From NCBI GenBank assembly GCA_016742255.1, contig JACVCB010000010.1, positions 51,740 to 115,739 of the forward strand: a DNA stretch of 64,000 nt, given 5' to 3'. A program made the position numbers and the translations under genes. This DNA comes from Leptospira sp. Its GTDB lineage: Bacteria; Spirochaetota; Leptospiria; Leptospirales; Leptospiraceae. This document shows positions 32,176-41,739 of the stretch, piece after piece (positions within the stretch are counted from its first letter, which is position 1; each line of letters opens with the position of its first letter). The notes below the pieces were generated by a model that saw only the letters and a program-made list of their open reading frames with translations, was not told where the DNA came from and searched no databases.

Positions 32176-32952
32176 TTAAGCTTTTGAAAATAGTTCTCTG
32201 AGTTTTGGTATGCCTTCTAAAAACAAAGCAGGTCCTGGTTGTAATATAATGCTTGGGTCCATCTCATAAATTCGGTTGTTTTGGATGAAACCTGTGGATT
32301 GCCATTCGGGTTTGTTTTTCACCCAATCCCAGTCCATCGCCTTCCCACACCAAGAGCCAACATAGATGTCGGGGTTGGCGTCTCTTACATCCTCGGCCGT
32401 GATGATTCTGTCTTTGGCAAGTTTACGATCTTTTAGGTGGGAGAAACTATCAATCCCACCAGCAAGTGTAATGGCTTCGCTTACCCATTGGATTCCTGTG
32501 ATCATAGGTTCGTCCCATTCTTGGAAAAATACAGTGGGTTTTTTAGGAATGGATTCATTTTCCTTTTGCCAGGTTTGGATCTGTTTCTGCCAATCATCTG
32601 TGATGGATTTGGCTTTGTCAGATTGTCCTACAAGGTTTCCGATGATTTGCATATTGGAGATAATTTCATTGATAGAACGTTGGTTGAAGATTAGAACATT
32701 TAACCCACGTTCAATGAGATCTTTTGCAAGTTGGCCTTGGATGTCTGAAAATCCGATGACTAAATCTGGCTCAAGAGATAGAATTTTTTTAATATTGCCA
32801 CTGATAAAAGCAGAAACTTTTGTTTTTTCTTCTTTGGCACGGACAGGCCTTTCTGTATAAACTGAGATTCCTACAATTCTCTTTTCTTCACCTAACAGAT
32901 AAATCATCTCTGTTGGTTCTTCTGTTAAACAAATGATTCTTTCTGGACCCAT
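32176..32952 (-). CDS. BtuF-like periplasmic-binding-fold protein without a signal peptide
   Basis: The 258-residue product has the type III binding-protein pattern seen in BtuF: RIICLTEEPTEMIYLLGEEK, LEPDLVIGFSDIQG, VSEAITLAGGIDSFSHL, ANPDIYVGSWCGK and a C-terminal ALFLEGIPKLREL. Family members bind cobalamin or other metal chelates for an ABC importer. The protein begins directly with MGPERIICLTEEPTEMI, so no export signal is seen, and no ABC permease or ATPase is nearby. It may act in the cytoplasm as a corrinoid-binding protein. It lies 7 bp after ktrA-like. Confidence 0.75.
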   Translation of the reverse strand: MGPERIICLTEEPTEMIYLLGEEKRIVGISVYTERPVRAKEEKTKVSAFISGNIKKILSLEPDLVIGFSDIQGQLAKDLIERGLNVLIFNQRSINEIISNMQIIGNLVGQSDKAKSITDDWQKQIQTWQKENESIPKKPTVFFQEWDEPMITGIQWVSEAITLAGGIDSFSHLKDRKLAKDRIITAEDVRDANPDIYVGSWCGKAMDWDWVKNKPEWQSTGFIQNNRIYEMDPSIILQPGPALFLEGIPKLRELFSKA

Positions 32953-32959
32953 TTGATTT

Positions 32960-33655
32960 TTAGGTTTCTAAAAATTTTGTCAGATCTGTTTGGGATCCGA
33001 ATAAAACAACAATGTCATCTTCACGGAGAACAGTATTTCCATGAGGAATGCCTAGTATTTTTTCTATTTTTGAATCAGATGTGCGTTTTGAATCTTTATT
33101 TGTAGTTGGTCGTTTGATTGTAATCACATTGATGTTGTATTTGTGTCTAAGGTCTGCATCAGCGATTGTTTTGTTGATGTATCGTTTGGGAACGGTGACT
33201 TCGACTACACTATATTCATCTGATAATAAAAAACTCGATCGCATTCCTGCAAAAGAAAAAGTTTCTGCCATACTTTTAGCTGCTCTTTCTTCCGGATTGA
33301 ATAAATCGCGTATACCTAAAAGCTCTAATACTTTTTTTTGAAGTTCAGTTTGGTATCTGGCATAAATCAAATTGACTCCAGATTTTTTTAAACTATCTGC
33401 ACAGATGATGGATGTTTCAAAATCGTCAGCTAATGCGATCACAGCATAATCAACATCACCAATTCCTTGTGAACGGAGAGCATGTTCATCTGTTGCATCT
33501 AGTGTAACAGCGACTGTAACAAAATCTTTTATCGAATCTATAACGATCGGATCTTTATCTATTGCAATGACTTCGTGTCCATCCTCAAAAAGATAACGAA
33601 CAAATAGTTTTCCAAAACTTCCAATTCCAATCACTGCAATTTTTTTTCTTTGCAT
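32960..33655 (-). CDS. KtrA/TrkA-family potassium-uptake regulator
   Basis: The ATG at 33655 begins MQRKKIAVIGIGSFGKLFVR, the Rossmann dinucleotide motif GxGxFG of RCK proteins, with the acidic ending VIAIDKD of the second strand. A C-terminal RCK_C domain (YSVVEVTVPKRYINKTIADA, VLREDDIVVLFG) follows. It is a single-RCK protein like KtrA, gating the membrane subunit encoded just upstream in response to nucleotides. An in-frame TTG at 33667 would overlap the ktrB-like gene. Confidence 0.88.
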   Translation of the reverse strand: MQRKKIAVIGIGSFGKLFVRYLFEDGHEVIAIDKDPIVIDSIKDFVTVAVTLDATDEHALRSQGIGDVDYAVIALADDFETSIICADSLKKSGVNLIYARYQTELQKKVLELLGIRDLFNPEERAAKSMAETFSFAGMRSSFLLSDEYSVVEVTVPKRYINKTIADADLRHKYNINVITIKRPTTNKDSKRTSDSKIEKILGIPHGNTVLREDDIVVLFGSQTDLTKFLET

Positions 33656-33659
33656 ATTA

Positions 33660-35477
33660 TCAACCAACCACTACATATTCTTTTGGATATTCGTAAGAAA
33701 TATGATCTACTTTTTTTGAAACAGCAATCAGTAGAGTTAATATTCCTACTCTTCCTACAAACATCACAATACAAATTAAGATTTTTCCAAAATCTGATAA
33801 ATAAGGAGTTAATCCTCTTGTTAATCCAACAGTTCCAAATGCTGAAACCACTTCATAACATAAGTCGATAAAATTTGCATTTTCTGTGAGTAAAAGACAA
33901 AAGATCGCTATGAAAATCACAAATAGAGATAAGACGATTGTTGCACTTGCTCTTGCAATTGTTGAATTTGCAATCATTCGGTGTCCAATTTCCATTTTTT
34001 CTTTTCCTCGAACCTGATTGCTAATATTCATAAATGAGATAGCAAGCGTAGTTGTTTTGATTCCTCCACCAGTTGAGACTGGCGATGCACCAACCCACAT
34101 TAAAAAAAATGAAATGAATGTCATTGGGTAACCCATTAAGGATAGATCAAACGTATTAAAACCAGCTGTCCTTGTGGTCACTGAATAAAATAAGGAATGA
34201 AATATCTGTTTCTCAATCGGTAAGTCTTTTAAAGATAAATGGCTCTCAAGAAAATAACAACTTACTGTTCCAAATAAGAGTAAAAAACCCGTTACGAAAA
34301 AAACAAGTTTAGATGTAATGGACCAGCGAAACTTAGGATCAAATGGATTTAATAATTTTGTTCGTAATTGGTAGATAACGGGAAATCCTAAACCACCAAA
34401 TACAATAAGTAACATGATAACTGATAAAAACCCTTCAGATTCTTTAAAAGCATCCGTCGCCAAACCATTTGGCATTAAACTAAAACCTGCATTACAAAAA
34501 GCGGAAATTGAATGGAATACTGAACAATAAATTTTTTCAGGTAAAGGAAGGGGATAGTTTTCTGGAAAACTATAAAATAGAAATACTGCACCAATCAGTT
34601 CGATGGATAAAGTTTGTAATGTAATTTGTTTTAAAATTTCCTTTGCACGACCCATTGTTTCTTCTGAAAGAAGATCTTTGATCATCAAGGTATCACTTAC
34701 AGAACTTTTTCCAGTTAAAAAAATGGAAAAAAAACTGGTTAGAGTCATGAGTCCGAGTCCACCAACTTGAATCAAAAGTAAAATCACAAGCTGACCCGTG
34801 AGTGTGAATTGGCTACTAATATCAACTGTTGATAAACCCGTAACACAGGTTGCACTAATCGTTGTAAAAATGATATCGATTGTATTTACGTGTTCGAGAG
34901 TAGATTTAGGGAAATGTAAAAAACACACTCCAACAAAAATGATAAAAGCAAAAGAAGTAACAAAAACGATGGATGGGTTGAGTTTTTTAGAATCTCTTTT
35001 TTTGGATAATCGAAAGAAGTGGGCTAAATTGGAAAATAGAAACAAAAACTGATTTGCCGATAAAAAAATCAGTGTAGTGTCATTTCCAGAAATATGATAA
35101 GATTTTAAGATTTGAATGATATTTTCCTCATATATCATTTCCAAAGCTAACATCAATAATATGATAAGTTCAATCTTATGTAAGTTTAGGTATTCCTTCC
35201 ATTTTTTATTTGTGAAAGTTAAGTGTAAGGTTTCATAACAGATAAAAAAACTAACTAACGTTCGAATGGAGATAGTAACGTATGGTTTCCATTCTTCGGG
35301 ATAATAAAAACCAAAATCTAAAATTAAAATTGTAACTGATAAAAAACCAAAAAGGATGTAAAACACTCTGCCTATTGGCCGAAGGTGTTCCATGTAAAAT
35401 TTACGAATTTCATATCTCTGAACTTGTATGTATTGAATTAGGTGGTGTAAAAAAACAAAAATACGTTTGGACTTCAA
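33660..35477 (-). CDS. TrkH/KtrB-family potassium transporter subunit
   Basis: The 605-residue membrane protein has the four pore loops of the Trk/Ktr/HKT superfamily: TCVTGLSTVD, CNAGFSLMPN, TRTAGFNTFD and FGTVGLTRGL. About 180 residues of extra N-terminal membrane helices precede the first loop, longer than a usual KtrB. It should take up potassium with KtrA as regulator. The start is a TTG overlapping the upstream stop codon by four bases; an ATG at 35393 is the alternative. Confidence 0.88.
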   Translation of the reverse strand: MKSKRIFVFLHHLIQYIQVQRYEIRKFYMEHLRPIGRVFYILFGFLSVTILILDFGFYYPEEWKPYVTISIRTLVSFFICYETLHLTFTNKKWKEYLNLHKIELIILLMLALEMIYEENIIQILKSYHISGNDTTLIFLSANQFLFLFSNLAHFFRLSKKRDSKKLNPSIVFVTSFAFIIFVGVCFLHFPKSTLEHVNTIDIIFTTISATCVTGLSTVDISSQFTLTGQLVILLLIQVGGLGLMTLTSFFSIFLTGKSSVSDTLMIKDLLSEETMGRAKEILKQITLQTLSIELIGAVFLFYSFPENYPLPLPEKIYCSVFHSISAFCNAGFSLMPNGLATDAFKESEGFLSVIMLLIVFGGLGFPVIYQLRTKLLNPFDPKFRWSITSKLVFFVTGFLLLFGTVSCYFLESHLSLKDLPIEKQIFHSLFYSVTTRTAGFNTFDLSLMGYPMTFISFFLMWVGASPVSTGGGIKTTTLAISFMNISNQVRGKEKMEIGHRMIANSTIARASATIVLSLFVIFIAIFCLLLTENANFIDLCYEVVSAFGTVGLTRGLTPYLSDFGKILICIVMFVGRVGILTLLIAVSKKVDHISYEYPKEYVVVG

Positions 35478-36160
35478 GGTTTAACGTCTGCTAATTGTTT
35501 TTTCTTTTCTCGGTGTTCTTCGAGTCTCTTTTGATCAACATACACATTGGCACCAGATAAACCCGTAGAACCACCTATCATGATGATACTACCTACTACC
35601 GTTTTTTCCACTGCAAATGCTCCTGCGACTGCAGCTGATGCGCCAAGTGCAAAAGGTAAAGTTAAAAAGAAGATGATATAACCTCTGCGAAATTTTGTTT
35701 CTTCATAAACTGCATCTTCATCAAATTCTTCTTTTTGTTTTTTCTTTAACTCTTGTTTGGTTCTACTTTTTTGCAATTGGTTTTGTAAGGCTTGCTCATT
35801 GATTTCACCAGTAAGTGGGTTAATGGGAGAGTTTTGAGCATTGGTCAAACTATAAGGATTGGATGCATTCTGACTAGAATTGCCAGTGGTTCGGGAGTTC
35901 GTAAGAGCACCTGCTCCTGGTATGGATTCAATTCCACTGTATTGTGTTTTTACATTTTTTGGCGTAGCAAGGACTGGTGTTTCAAATTTAGGAGGAAGGG
36001 TGACATCCTTCAGAACATTTGATTCCGGATCGGAATTTGGGATGTTTCTTAGGTCATAATTGTTTGTGTCGTAAAATCCTTCTTTGGTTTGCCCATAAAC
36101 GGGACCAAACACCAAAGTAAAGACAATCATAGGCACAAAAAATCGGGAAAAAATCCGCAT
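35474..36160 (-). CDS. Secreted/membrane protein of unknown function, first in the Ktr operon
   Basis: The 228-residue protein starts with a signal peptide (MRIFSRFFVPMIVFTLVFGP, cut near VYG-Q). A low-complexity Asn/Ser/Pro/Thr stretch (residues ~90-125) and a charged coiled region (KSRTKQELKKKQKEEFDEDA) follow. Two hydrophobic segments come next (GYIIFFLTLPFALGASAAVA and VVGSIIMIGGSTGLSGANVY) and a Lys/Glu-rich tail. No family is known to me. It overlaps the ktrB-like gene by four bases, so it may belong to the potassium system. Confidence 0.7.
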   Translation of the reverse strand: MRIFSRFFVPMIVFTLVFGPVYGQTKEGFYDTNNYDLRNIPNSDPESNVLKDVTLPPKFETPVLATPKNVKTQYSGIESIPGAGALTNSRTTGNSSQNASNPYSLTNAQNSPINPLTGEINEQALQNQLQKSRTKQELKKKQKEEFDEDAVYEETKFRRGYIIFFLTLPFALGASAAVAGAFAVEKTVVGSIIMIGGSTGLSGANVYVDQKRLEEHREKKKQLADVKP

Positions 36161-36190
36161 ACATTCCAGTTTACTTGATCGTTGTGAGGG

Positions 36191-37501
36191 TCAATCCAAA
36201 TCACGCCCCGAAAGTTTCGTGGAACGGTAGTCCAATGAGACAGAACGTATCAACTCCAAGTCCTTTTCTGAAACTCCTGCTGTATGCGCATGTTGGTATT
36301 CTTCTTCCATTGTTGTACCAAATAAACCAGGATCATCTGAGCCAATGGTGATTTTGACATCGTTTTGTAAGAAGCGTGTGATTGGATGATCAATATGCGA
36401 TTCTAACATTCCTATGTACAAATTCGAAGAAGGACAACATTCGATCACAACATTAGTTTTTGCTATTTTTGACATCGCATAGTTTTGGAAAGTGTGAAGG
36501 TATTGGGACTGTGTTTCATCAAAAGGAATGGTCAGTATTTCTGTATCAGGTTTTGATTTGATTTCTTTTCGTTTTAGCTCTAGTTCTTCTTTGGCATAAA
36601 ACGGACCATAGGTGGTAATTTCGTCATAGAACATCAGTTCGTGTTCTATTTGGTCTTTTGTTTCGGAAACAAGTTCTGTGCGTTCCTCTCCTAAAAAATA
36701 ATCGGAATCAATGCCAAGTGCAAGAGCATGCCCAAGTCGGTGTGCACCATTTTCAGCCGATTCGATGATCCAACGTACTGCAGAGAAAGGAGTTTTGTCT
36801 CGAAAACTTTCACCAACATGGTAGAGGATGGACAATGCAGTTTTGGGTTCTGCTTTGTTGTCTTTGTTGATCGAATGAAAAAAAGATTGTTTATCTTTTG
36901 GAGGAAATCCTTCTTCTATATGACAGAAGTCAATGCCAACAAGTCCATCCCGAATGAGAGATTCTTTTTCCATCCAATTTTTCATCCAATCATAATGCCT
37001 TTCAAAATTTAAGTCTCTATGTAAAGACATCACAAGTTTTGCTTCGATTTGTTTTCCTGCTTTTTTTGCTGACTCTTCTCCTTTTTTCAAACCTTCAAGT
37101 GAAGCCATTAGTTTGGTATAAAAACTTTCTTTAGGTTCTTCTTTTCCAAACATCAATCGGTATTCTGCATAACTTATGTCTTCTAAACTATTTGAAAAAA
37201 CGACATCATGAGAGACCTCTGTTATTTCCCTTTCATCAAACTTTACTAAGGCGATAATCAGATTAAACTTTGCTTGGAAATGCAAAAATGGAGCTTTTTC
37301 TTTAAAATGATACAGTTTCGAAAATTCTTTTATGTCTGCGTAATCATCAAAGAAGGTAGAGGGACGAATTTTAATTCCATAAGCTTTTTCATATGACTCT
37401 AAATATAGATGCCATCTTGGGTTAGGGTTATTTTTTCCAATTCGAAACAATGTTTCAGGGGGTAAACATCCATAAAGGTGGTTGTGTAGATCGATATACA
37501 T
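36191..37501 (-). CDS. Adenosine-deaminase-family metallohydrolase
   Basis: The 436-residue protein carries the zinc and catalytic motifs of the adenosine/AMP deaminase family: DLHNHLYG at the N-terminus, YHVGES, AHRLGHALAL, VIECCPSSNLYIG and ITIGSDDPGLFG. It probably deaminates adenosine or a related purine. At 436 residues it is longer than classic Add (about 340), with an inserted segment around residues 270-325, so its substrate may differ. Its start codon is only 17 bp from that of the divergent MATE gene. Confidence 0.85.
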   Translation of the reverse strand: MYIDLHNHLYGCLPPETLFRIGKNNPNPRWHLYLESYEKAYGIKIRPSTFFDDYADIKEFSKLYHFKEKAPFLHFQAKFNLIIALVKFDEREITEVSHDVVFSNSLEDISYAEYRLMFGKEEPKESFYTKLMASLEGLKKGEESAKKAGKQIEAKLVMSLHRDLNFERHYDWMKNWMEKESLIRDGLVGIDFCHIEEGFPPKDKQSFFHSINKDNKAEPKTALSILYHVGESFRDKTPFSAVRWIIESAENGAHRLGHALALGIDSDYFLGEERTELVSETKDQIEHELMFYDEITTYGPFYAKEELELKRKEIKSKPDTEILTIPFDETQSQYLHTFQNYAMSKIAKTNVVIECCPSSNLYIGMLESHIDHPITRFLQNDVKITIGSDDPGLFGTTMEEEYQHAHTAGVSEKDLELIRSVSLDYRSTKLSGRDLD

Positions 37502-37518
37502 ATAAAAATGACAAAACT

Positions 37519-38874
37519 ATGCTTCACAAAATTAGACGCATCTTGAAGCCAACTAGACTCAATCAGAAAATTCTTGGTTTAGCAATCCCTGTTTTTTTTG
37601 GAATGATCAGTTATACAGCCATTATGGTAGCGGATACTGCTATGGTAGGCAAGTTAGGGGAAGTGCCTCTTGCCTCCGTTGGATTTGGTGGTATGGTGTA
37701 CTTTTCCATCTTTGCTTTTCTCATGGGTGGTTCCATGGCTGTTCAAATCATCGTAGCACGAAGATTTGGTGAGAAAAATGAAAGAGGGGTTGGAATTACC
37801 TTAGTCAATTCAATTTATTTATCATTAGTTTTGGGTTCTTTATTATCATATTTCGGATACATTTATGCTCCAAATTTAATGGCTTGGATTGGTGATGATC
37901 CAGAAGTGATCGAGGTTGCAGGAGTTTATTTATCCTATCGATTTGTCGGAACAGTTTTATTTTTTGTAGGATTCGCCTTACGCGGATTTTTTGACGGAAT
38001 TGGTATTGTACAAGTTGGAATGATATCCTCAATTGTAGCTGCTGTTACAAATATCTTTTTTAACTGGTTACTCATATTCGGAAACTGGGGATTCCCTGCC
38101 TTGGGAGTCAAAGGTGCAGCAATTGCATCTAGTTTGAGTTCTGTGCCATCTCTTCTTGTTGTTGTATTTTATTTCTTTCGAAAGGATGTGATCAAGTTCT
38201 TTCGTTACCAAATATTTTCACCTAGTTACGAAATTTTAAAAGAACTTTGTGTGGTTGGTTTTGCACCTGCATTGGAAGGTACACTCGTAAACTTTGCATT
38301 CTCTGGTTTTTATAAAATCGCAGGAATGATCAGCACAACAACACTAGCTTCTGCAAGTGTTGTGTTAACTTGTCTTAGTTTGTCTTTTATGCCAGGTTTT
38401 TCATTTGGAATCGCAGCTACCACAATTCTTGGCCAAGCGATGGGCCAAGGGAAAATTCGTTTGGCTTATGAAGGAACAATGCGCTCTGCCACTTTCTCTG
38501 CCATTGTGATGGGAAGTATGGGGCTCTTTTTTACCTTAGGTGGGCCATGGCTCATCAGTTTATTTACTGATGTTCCTGCAGTCATGAAAGAAGCATACCC
38601 TGCATTGTGCATTGTGGCACTCATCCAAGTGGGTGATGCCTATCATATGGTTGTTGGTTCGGCACTTCGTAGCGCAGGGATGATGTATTATGTGATGTAT
38701 GTTTATTTGATCGTCTCCTTTCTCATCATGTTACCTCTCGCTTATTTATTCGGGATTGTCCTAGCATGGGGAACGATTGGGATCTGGTCTGCGTTTTTTA
38801 TTTGGATTTTACTCATGGCAGTGCTTTTTGTCGGAAAATTTCGTAGGAAGGAGTGGGTAAGTATACGAATTTAA
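37519..38874 (+). CDS. MATE-family efflux transporter
   Basis: From the ATG at 37519 the product is about 451 residues with twelve hydrophobic segments. MATE landmarks are the N-terminal KILGLAIPVFFGMISYTAIM with VADTAMVGKLGEVPLASVGF, and in the second half LSLSFMPGFSFGIAATTILG followed by QAMGQGK. It should export cationic compounds in exchange for sodium or protons. The next gene, a patatin-like phospholipase, begins 15 bp later. Confidence 0.92.
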   Translation: MLHKIRRILKPTRLNQKILGLAIPVFFGMISYTAIMVADTAMVGKLGEVPLASVGFGGMVYFSIFAFLMGGSMAVQIIVARRFGEKNERGVGITLVNSIYLSLVLGSLLSYFGYIYAPNLMAWIGDDPEVIEVAGVYLSYRFVGTVLFFVGFALRGFFDGIGIVQVGMISSIVAAVTNIFFNWLLIFGNWGFPALGVKGAAIASSLSSVPSLLVVVFYFFRKDVIKFFRYQIFSPSYEILKELCVVGFAPALEGTLVNFAFSGFYKIAGMISTTTLASASVVLTCLSLSFMPGFSFGIAATTILGQAMGQGKIRLAYEGTMRSATFSAIVMGSMGLFFTLGGPWLISLFTDVPAVMKEAYPALCIVALIQVGDAYHMVVGSALRSAGMMYYVMYVYLIVSFLIMLPLAYLFGIVLAWGTIGIWSAFFIWILLMAVLFVGKFRRKEWVSIRI

Positions 38875-38889
38875 TAAGGTGAGGGAAGA

Positions 38890-40641
38890 ATGAAACGAAC
38901 AGAATTAGAACGACAAGCGATACAGAAATTTTTAAAGTCTGTGGAGCTTTTCAAAAAACTTCCCACATCTGTTTTGACTAGGCTTGCCAACAATGTCCAA
39001 GAAAAACTCATCCGTAGTCACGAAGCTCTCTATTACAAGGGAGAGTCTTCTGAATCCATCTACATCGTACGGTATGGAGAAATCCTTTTAGAAAATGTAG
39101 GTGGCCAGTCCCATGTCTATGTAGGTTCAGGCCAAGTTTTGGCTGAAAACTCACTCATCTCCAGCTCCAATCATTCTACATCCGCCATTGCTGTGATCGA
39201 TACACTTGTGTATGTGTTAAACGGTAAATTATTTCTCCAACTTGCATCCCAAGAAAAAATCTTTGCCCAAAATATCATCCAAATGATGGGAACAAGGATG
39301 CGCGAAAATTTAGACCGATCCAATGCAAAAGATAAATTTACAGGCTTAAGAAGATTATGTGTTCATATTCCTTTAGAGCCGGAATACCATTTTGGAGAAA
39401 AGGTAAAAACCTTTTTAGATGAGTACGGAGAAGTCACTAAAAAACTTTCGGCTGCCATCCCGATTTCAACATTTAAGGGAATGGACCCCACTCAAATTTC
39501 TGAATACCTCACCAATTTAAGAAATAAAACACCACTTCTTCATATCTACTTTGACGAGTCCACTTCTCGAGTCGACTTACACTACTTAGTGGTTCAATCA
39601 GACTTTTTGGTATTTTGGGAAGATGAACCTGAAAAGTTTTACAAAGAAAAAGAAGAAATCATTCAGTTTTGGAAAAGTCGGATTCGTAATTTTGAAGGTC
39701 GTGCCATTCGTATGATGGAAAGTGGAGTGCGAAAAAGTTACCTTCCTCAAGACCAATCGCTCAAAACATTTTACCAAAAAGATACATTGGCACGTTACTT
39801 AGTTTCAAAAACGAGAGGACTTTCATTGGGTGGTGGAGGAGCAAGAGCACTTGCCCATGTGGGACTTCTTAAAGTCTTACATAGAGAAGGCATTCATTTT
39901 GATTTTGTTTCGGGTGCTTCCATGGGAGCTGTGATTGCTGCATTGTATGCAAGGAAAAATAGCCCAGAAGAAATCGAAGAGATGATAAAAAATTTCTTTG
40001 GTGGTCTTGAAAGTGCATTTGATCCAACACTTCCAGTGGTCGCTTTTTTTAAGGGCAAACGTATGAAACGAATGCTCAAAAAAGGATTTGGAGACCAAAG
40101 GATTGAAGAACTTCCACTTCCTTTTGCAACGTCTGCAGTCGATTTACAAACAGGAAAAGAACATATCTTTGACCAAGGTCCAATTACAGAAGCACTTACA
40201 AGTGCGATGAGTTTACCCGGAGCTTTCCCTCCTTACCGGCTCGGCGAAAAGTTGTTAGTCGATGGTGGAATGATCAATAATGTCCCTGAAAATCTCATCC
40301 GTTCCAAAGGTGCAGATGTTGTCATGGGAATTAACGTCTCTCCTTTACAGGAAATTGTCCCAGTGAAACTCTTTGAAGACCGAAATACCACTGAAAAAGG
40401 TTTTTTCCGTTATATTTGGGATACGTTAAAATACCCACCCATTTTACAGATCATGACGAGGACCATCACCTTAGAGGGTAGAGAGATCACTCGACTCAAA
40501 CGTCCCAAGATGGATTTATTTGTTCATTTCCATTTAGAAGAATTTCAGTTATTTGATTTTGCTCGATACCAAGAAATCATCGATAAAGGGGAAAGAGAAG
40601 CAGAAGCAAACTTAGCCGAAATCAAACAATTGTTTTCGTAA
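38890..40641 (+). CDS. Patatin-like phospholipase with N-terminal cyclic-nucleotide-binding domain
   Basis: The 583-residue protein has a cNMP-binding domain at residues ~15-130 (LYYKGESSESIYIVRYGEIL), a middle region, and a C-terminal patatin domain. The patatin part has the oxyanion loop GGGGARALAHVG, nucleophile GASMG and catalytic DGG (DGGMINNVP). This is the NTE/RssA-like architecture, a membrane-associated lysophospholipase or phospholipase whose activity may respond to cyclic nucleotides. The catalytic Ser-Asp pair is intact. It is probably co-transcribed with the MATE gene. Confidence 0.9.
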   Translation: MKRTELERQAIQKFLKSVELFKKLPTSVLTRLANNVQEKLIRSHEALYYKGESSESIYIVRYGEILLENVGGQSHVYVGSGQVLAENSLISSSNHSTSAIAVIDTLVYVLNGKLFLQLASQEKIFAQNIIQMMGTRMRENLDRSNAKDKFTGLRRLCVHIPLEPEYHFGEKVKTFLDEYGEVTKKLSAAIPISTFKGMDPTQISEYLTNLRNKTPLLHIYFDESTSRVDLHYLVVQSDFLVFWEDEPEKFYKEKEEIIQFWKSRIRNFEGRAIRMMESGVRKSYLPQDQSLKTFYQKDTLARYLVSKTRGLSLGGGGARALAHVGLLKVLHREGIHFDFVSGASMGAVIAALYARKNSPEEIEEMIKNFFGGLESAFDPTLPVVAFFKGKRMKRMLKKGFGDQRIEELPLPFATSAVDLQTGKEHIFDQGPITEALTSAMSLPGAFPPYRLGEKLLVDGGMINNVPENLIRSKGADVVMGINVSPLQEIVPVKLFEDRNTTEKGFFRYIWDTLKYPPILQIMTRTITLEGREITRLKRPKMDLFVHFHLEEFQLFDFARYQEIIDKGEREAEANLAEIKQLFS

Positions 40642-40648
40642 GTTTGGA

Positions 40649-40700
40649 TTTCCAATCCCACCTAACTAAAACGATTCGAATTGTTAGATCGGATTGGAAA
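40649..40700. repeat. Inverted repeat between convergent genes
   Basis: TTTCCAATCC (40649-40658) pairs perfectly with GGATTGGAAA (40691-40700), with a smaller CTAAC/GTTAG pairing inside. It lies in the 84-bp gap between two convergent genes. Neither side has a T-run, so a terminator role is only possible. Confidence 0.45.
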
Positions 40701-40725
40701 ATTGAAATGAAAGGTAATTTTAGGA

Positions 40726-41724
40726 TCAAATAGAAGAAAGGATCTCCTTCTTTTTGGTTTCAAACTCTTCTGCACTGATGAGACCTTGGTCGAGTAAACC
40801 TTTCAGTTTGGCAATCCTTGCAGCTGGATCGTTTGCAGCAGGTGCTCCACCAGCTTGGTTTTGTCCACCCTGGTTCATCATATTGCCCATCATTTGGCCC
40901 ATGTTCATTCCCATCCCCATGCCCATTCCAGCACCCATGGCACCACCACCTTGGCCTTCGTTTTCTGCAGCGGCTTGGCCAATATCGAACATTTTTTTCT
41001 GTTGGTACTTATCACCTAACATATCAATTTCAAATTTGTCTGTGATGATTTTTTGGATCCTTTGGTAGTTTGGATCGTTTTGGTCAAAGTTTACTGATGA
41101 TACGTTAAATTCTGTAAGATCAATCCCATACTTTTCAAATTCTGGTGCAAGTTTCACTCGGCCAGCAGTCGAACTTTCATCTCGGTATTTATTGATTTCT
41201 ACAACAGAAGTATTATTATTCAAAATAACTTCTGAAATAAAATCACCAATCCCACGTACGATATTTGGTTTTAGAAATTCATCAATGGCTTCATTCGTTG
41301 TCCGATTTCCACCTTTAACTACATTCAGCAAAAAAGACCTTGAATCTTTGATACGAAATTTATAATCACCAAATGCTCGTATGTTGAGAACAATTTTATA
41401 CTTTGGATCTTCAAGTGGAATCGGTGTAGTTGTTCCCCACTTTAGGGCCATAATGGATTTGTTTACATAATACACTTCTGCTGTAAAAGGAGTTTTCCCA
41501 CCAAACGGAAGATTGACGAGAGCTTCCAAAATGGGGATATTCCCTGTTTTTAAGGTATGAGTTCCAGGTCCAAATGTATCTAAAGCTTTTCCTTCTTTGA
41601 AAAAAATTGCTTCTAGGTTTTCATCAACGACAAGTTGTCCCGCCGTGCTGATTTCATCAGATGGGTATTTCCAAACGATTTCACTTGGATTTCCTTCAAA
41701 TTTAATTCTGTCTATTAGTGCCAT
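40726..41724 (-). CDS. SPFH-domain protein with C-terminal SHOCT motif
   Basis: The 332-residue protein begins MALIDRIKFEGNPSEIVWKY, typical of the virion-core/YdjI branch of SPFH (band 7-like) proteins. After the SPFH domain come a Gly/Met/Gln-rich stretch (GMGMGMGMNMGQMMGNMMNQ) and a C-terminal SHOCT helix pair (RIAKLKGLLDQGLISAEEFE). In Bacillus, the related YdjI works with PspA in membrane stress. The gene is the last of three co-directional genes with an unknown protein and a zinc-ribbon membrane protein. Confidence 0.88.
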   Translation of the reverse strand: MALIDRIKFEGNPSEIVWKYPSDEISTAGQLVVDENLEAIFFKEGKALDTFGPGTHTLKTGNIPILEALVNLPFGGKTPFTAEVYYVNKSIMALKWGTTTPIPLEDPKYKIVLNIRAFGDYKFRIKDSRSFLLNVVKGGNRTTNEAIDEFLKPNIVRGIGDFISEVILNNNTSVVEINKYRDESSTAGRVKLAPEFEKYGIDLTEFNVSSVNFDQNDPNYQRIQKIITDKFEIDMLGDKYQQKKMFDIGQAAAENEGQGGGAMGAGMGMGMGMNMGQMMGNMMNQGGQNQAGGAPAANDPAARIAKLKGLLDQGLISAEEFETKKKEILSSI

Positions 41725-41739
41725 GTTTTGTTCCTTATT

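Noticed and set aside
32176..32952. Cobalamin riboswitch for the BtuF-like gene
   Set aside because: The gene lies 7 bp after the KtrA-like gene with no room for a riboswitch, and none is visible ahead of the operon.
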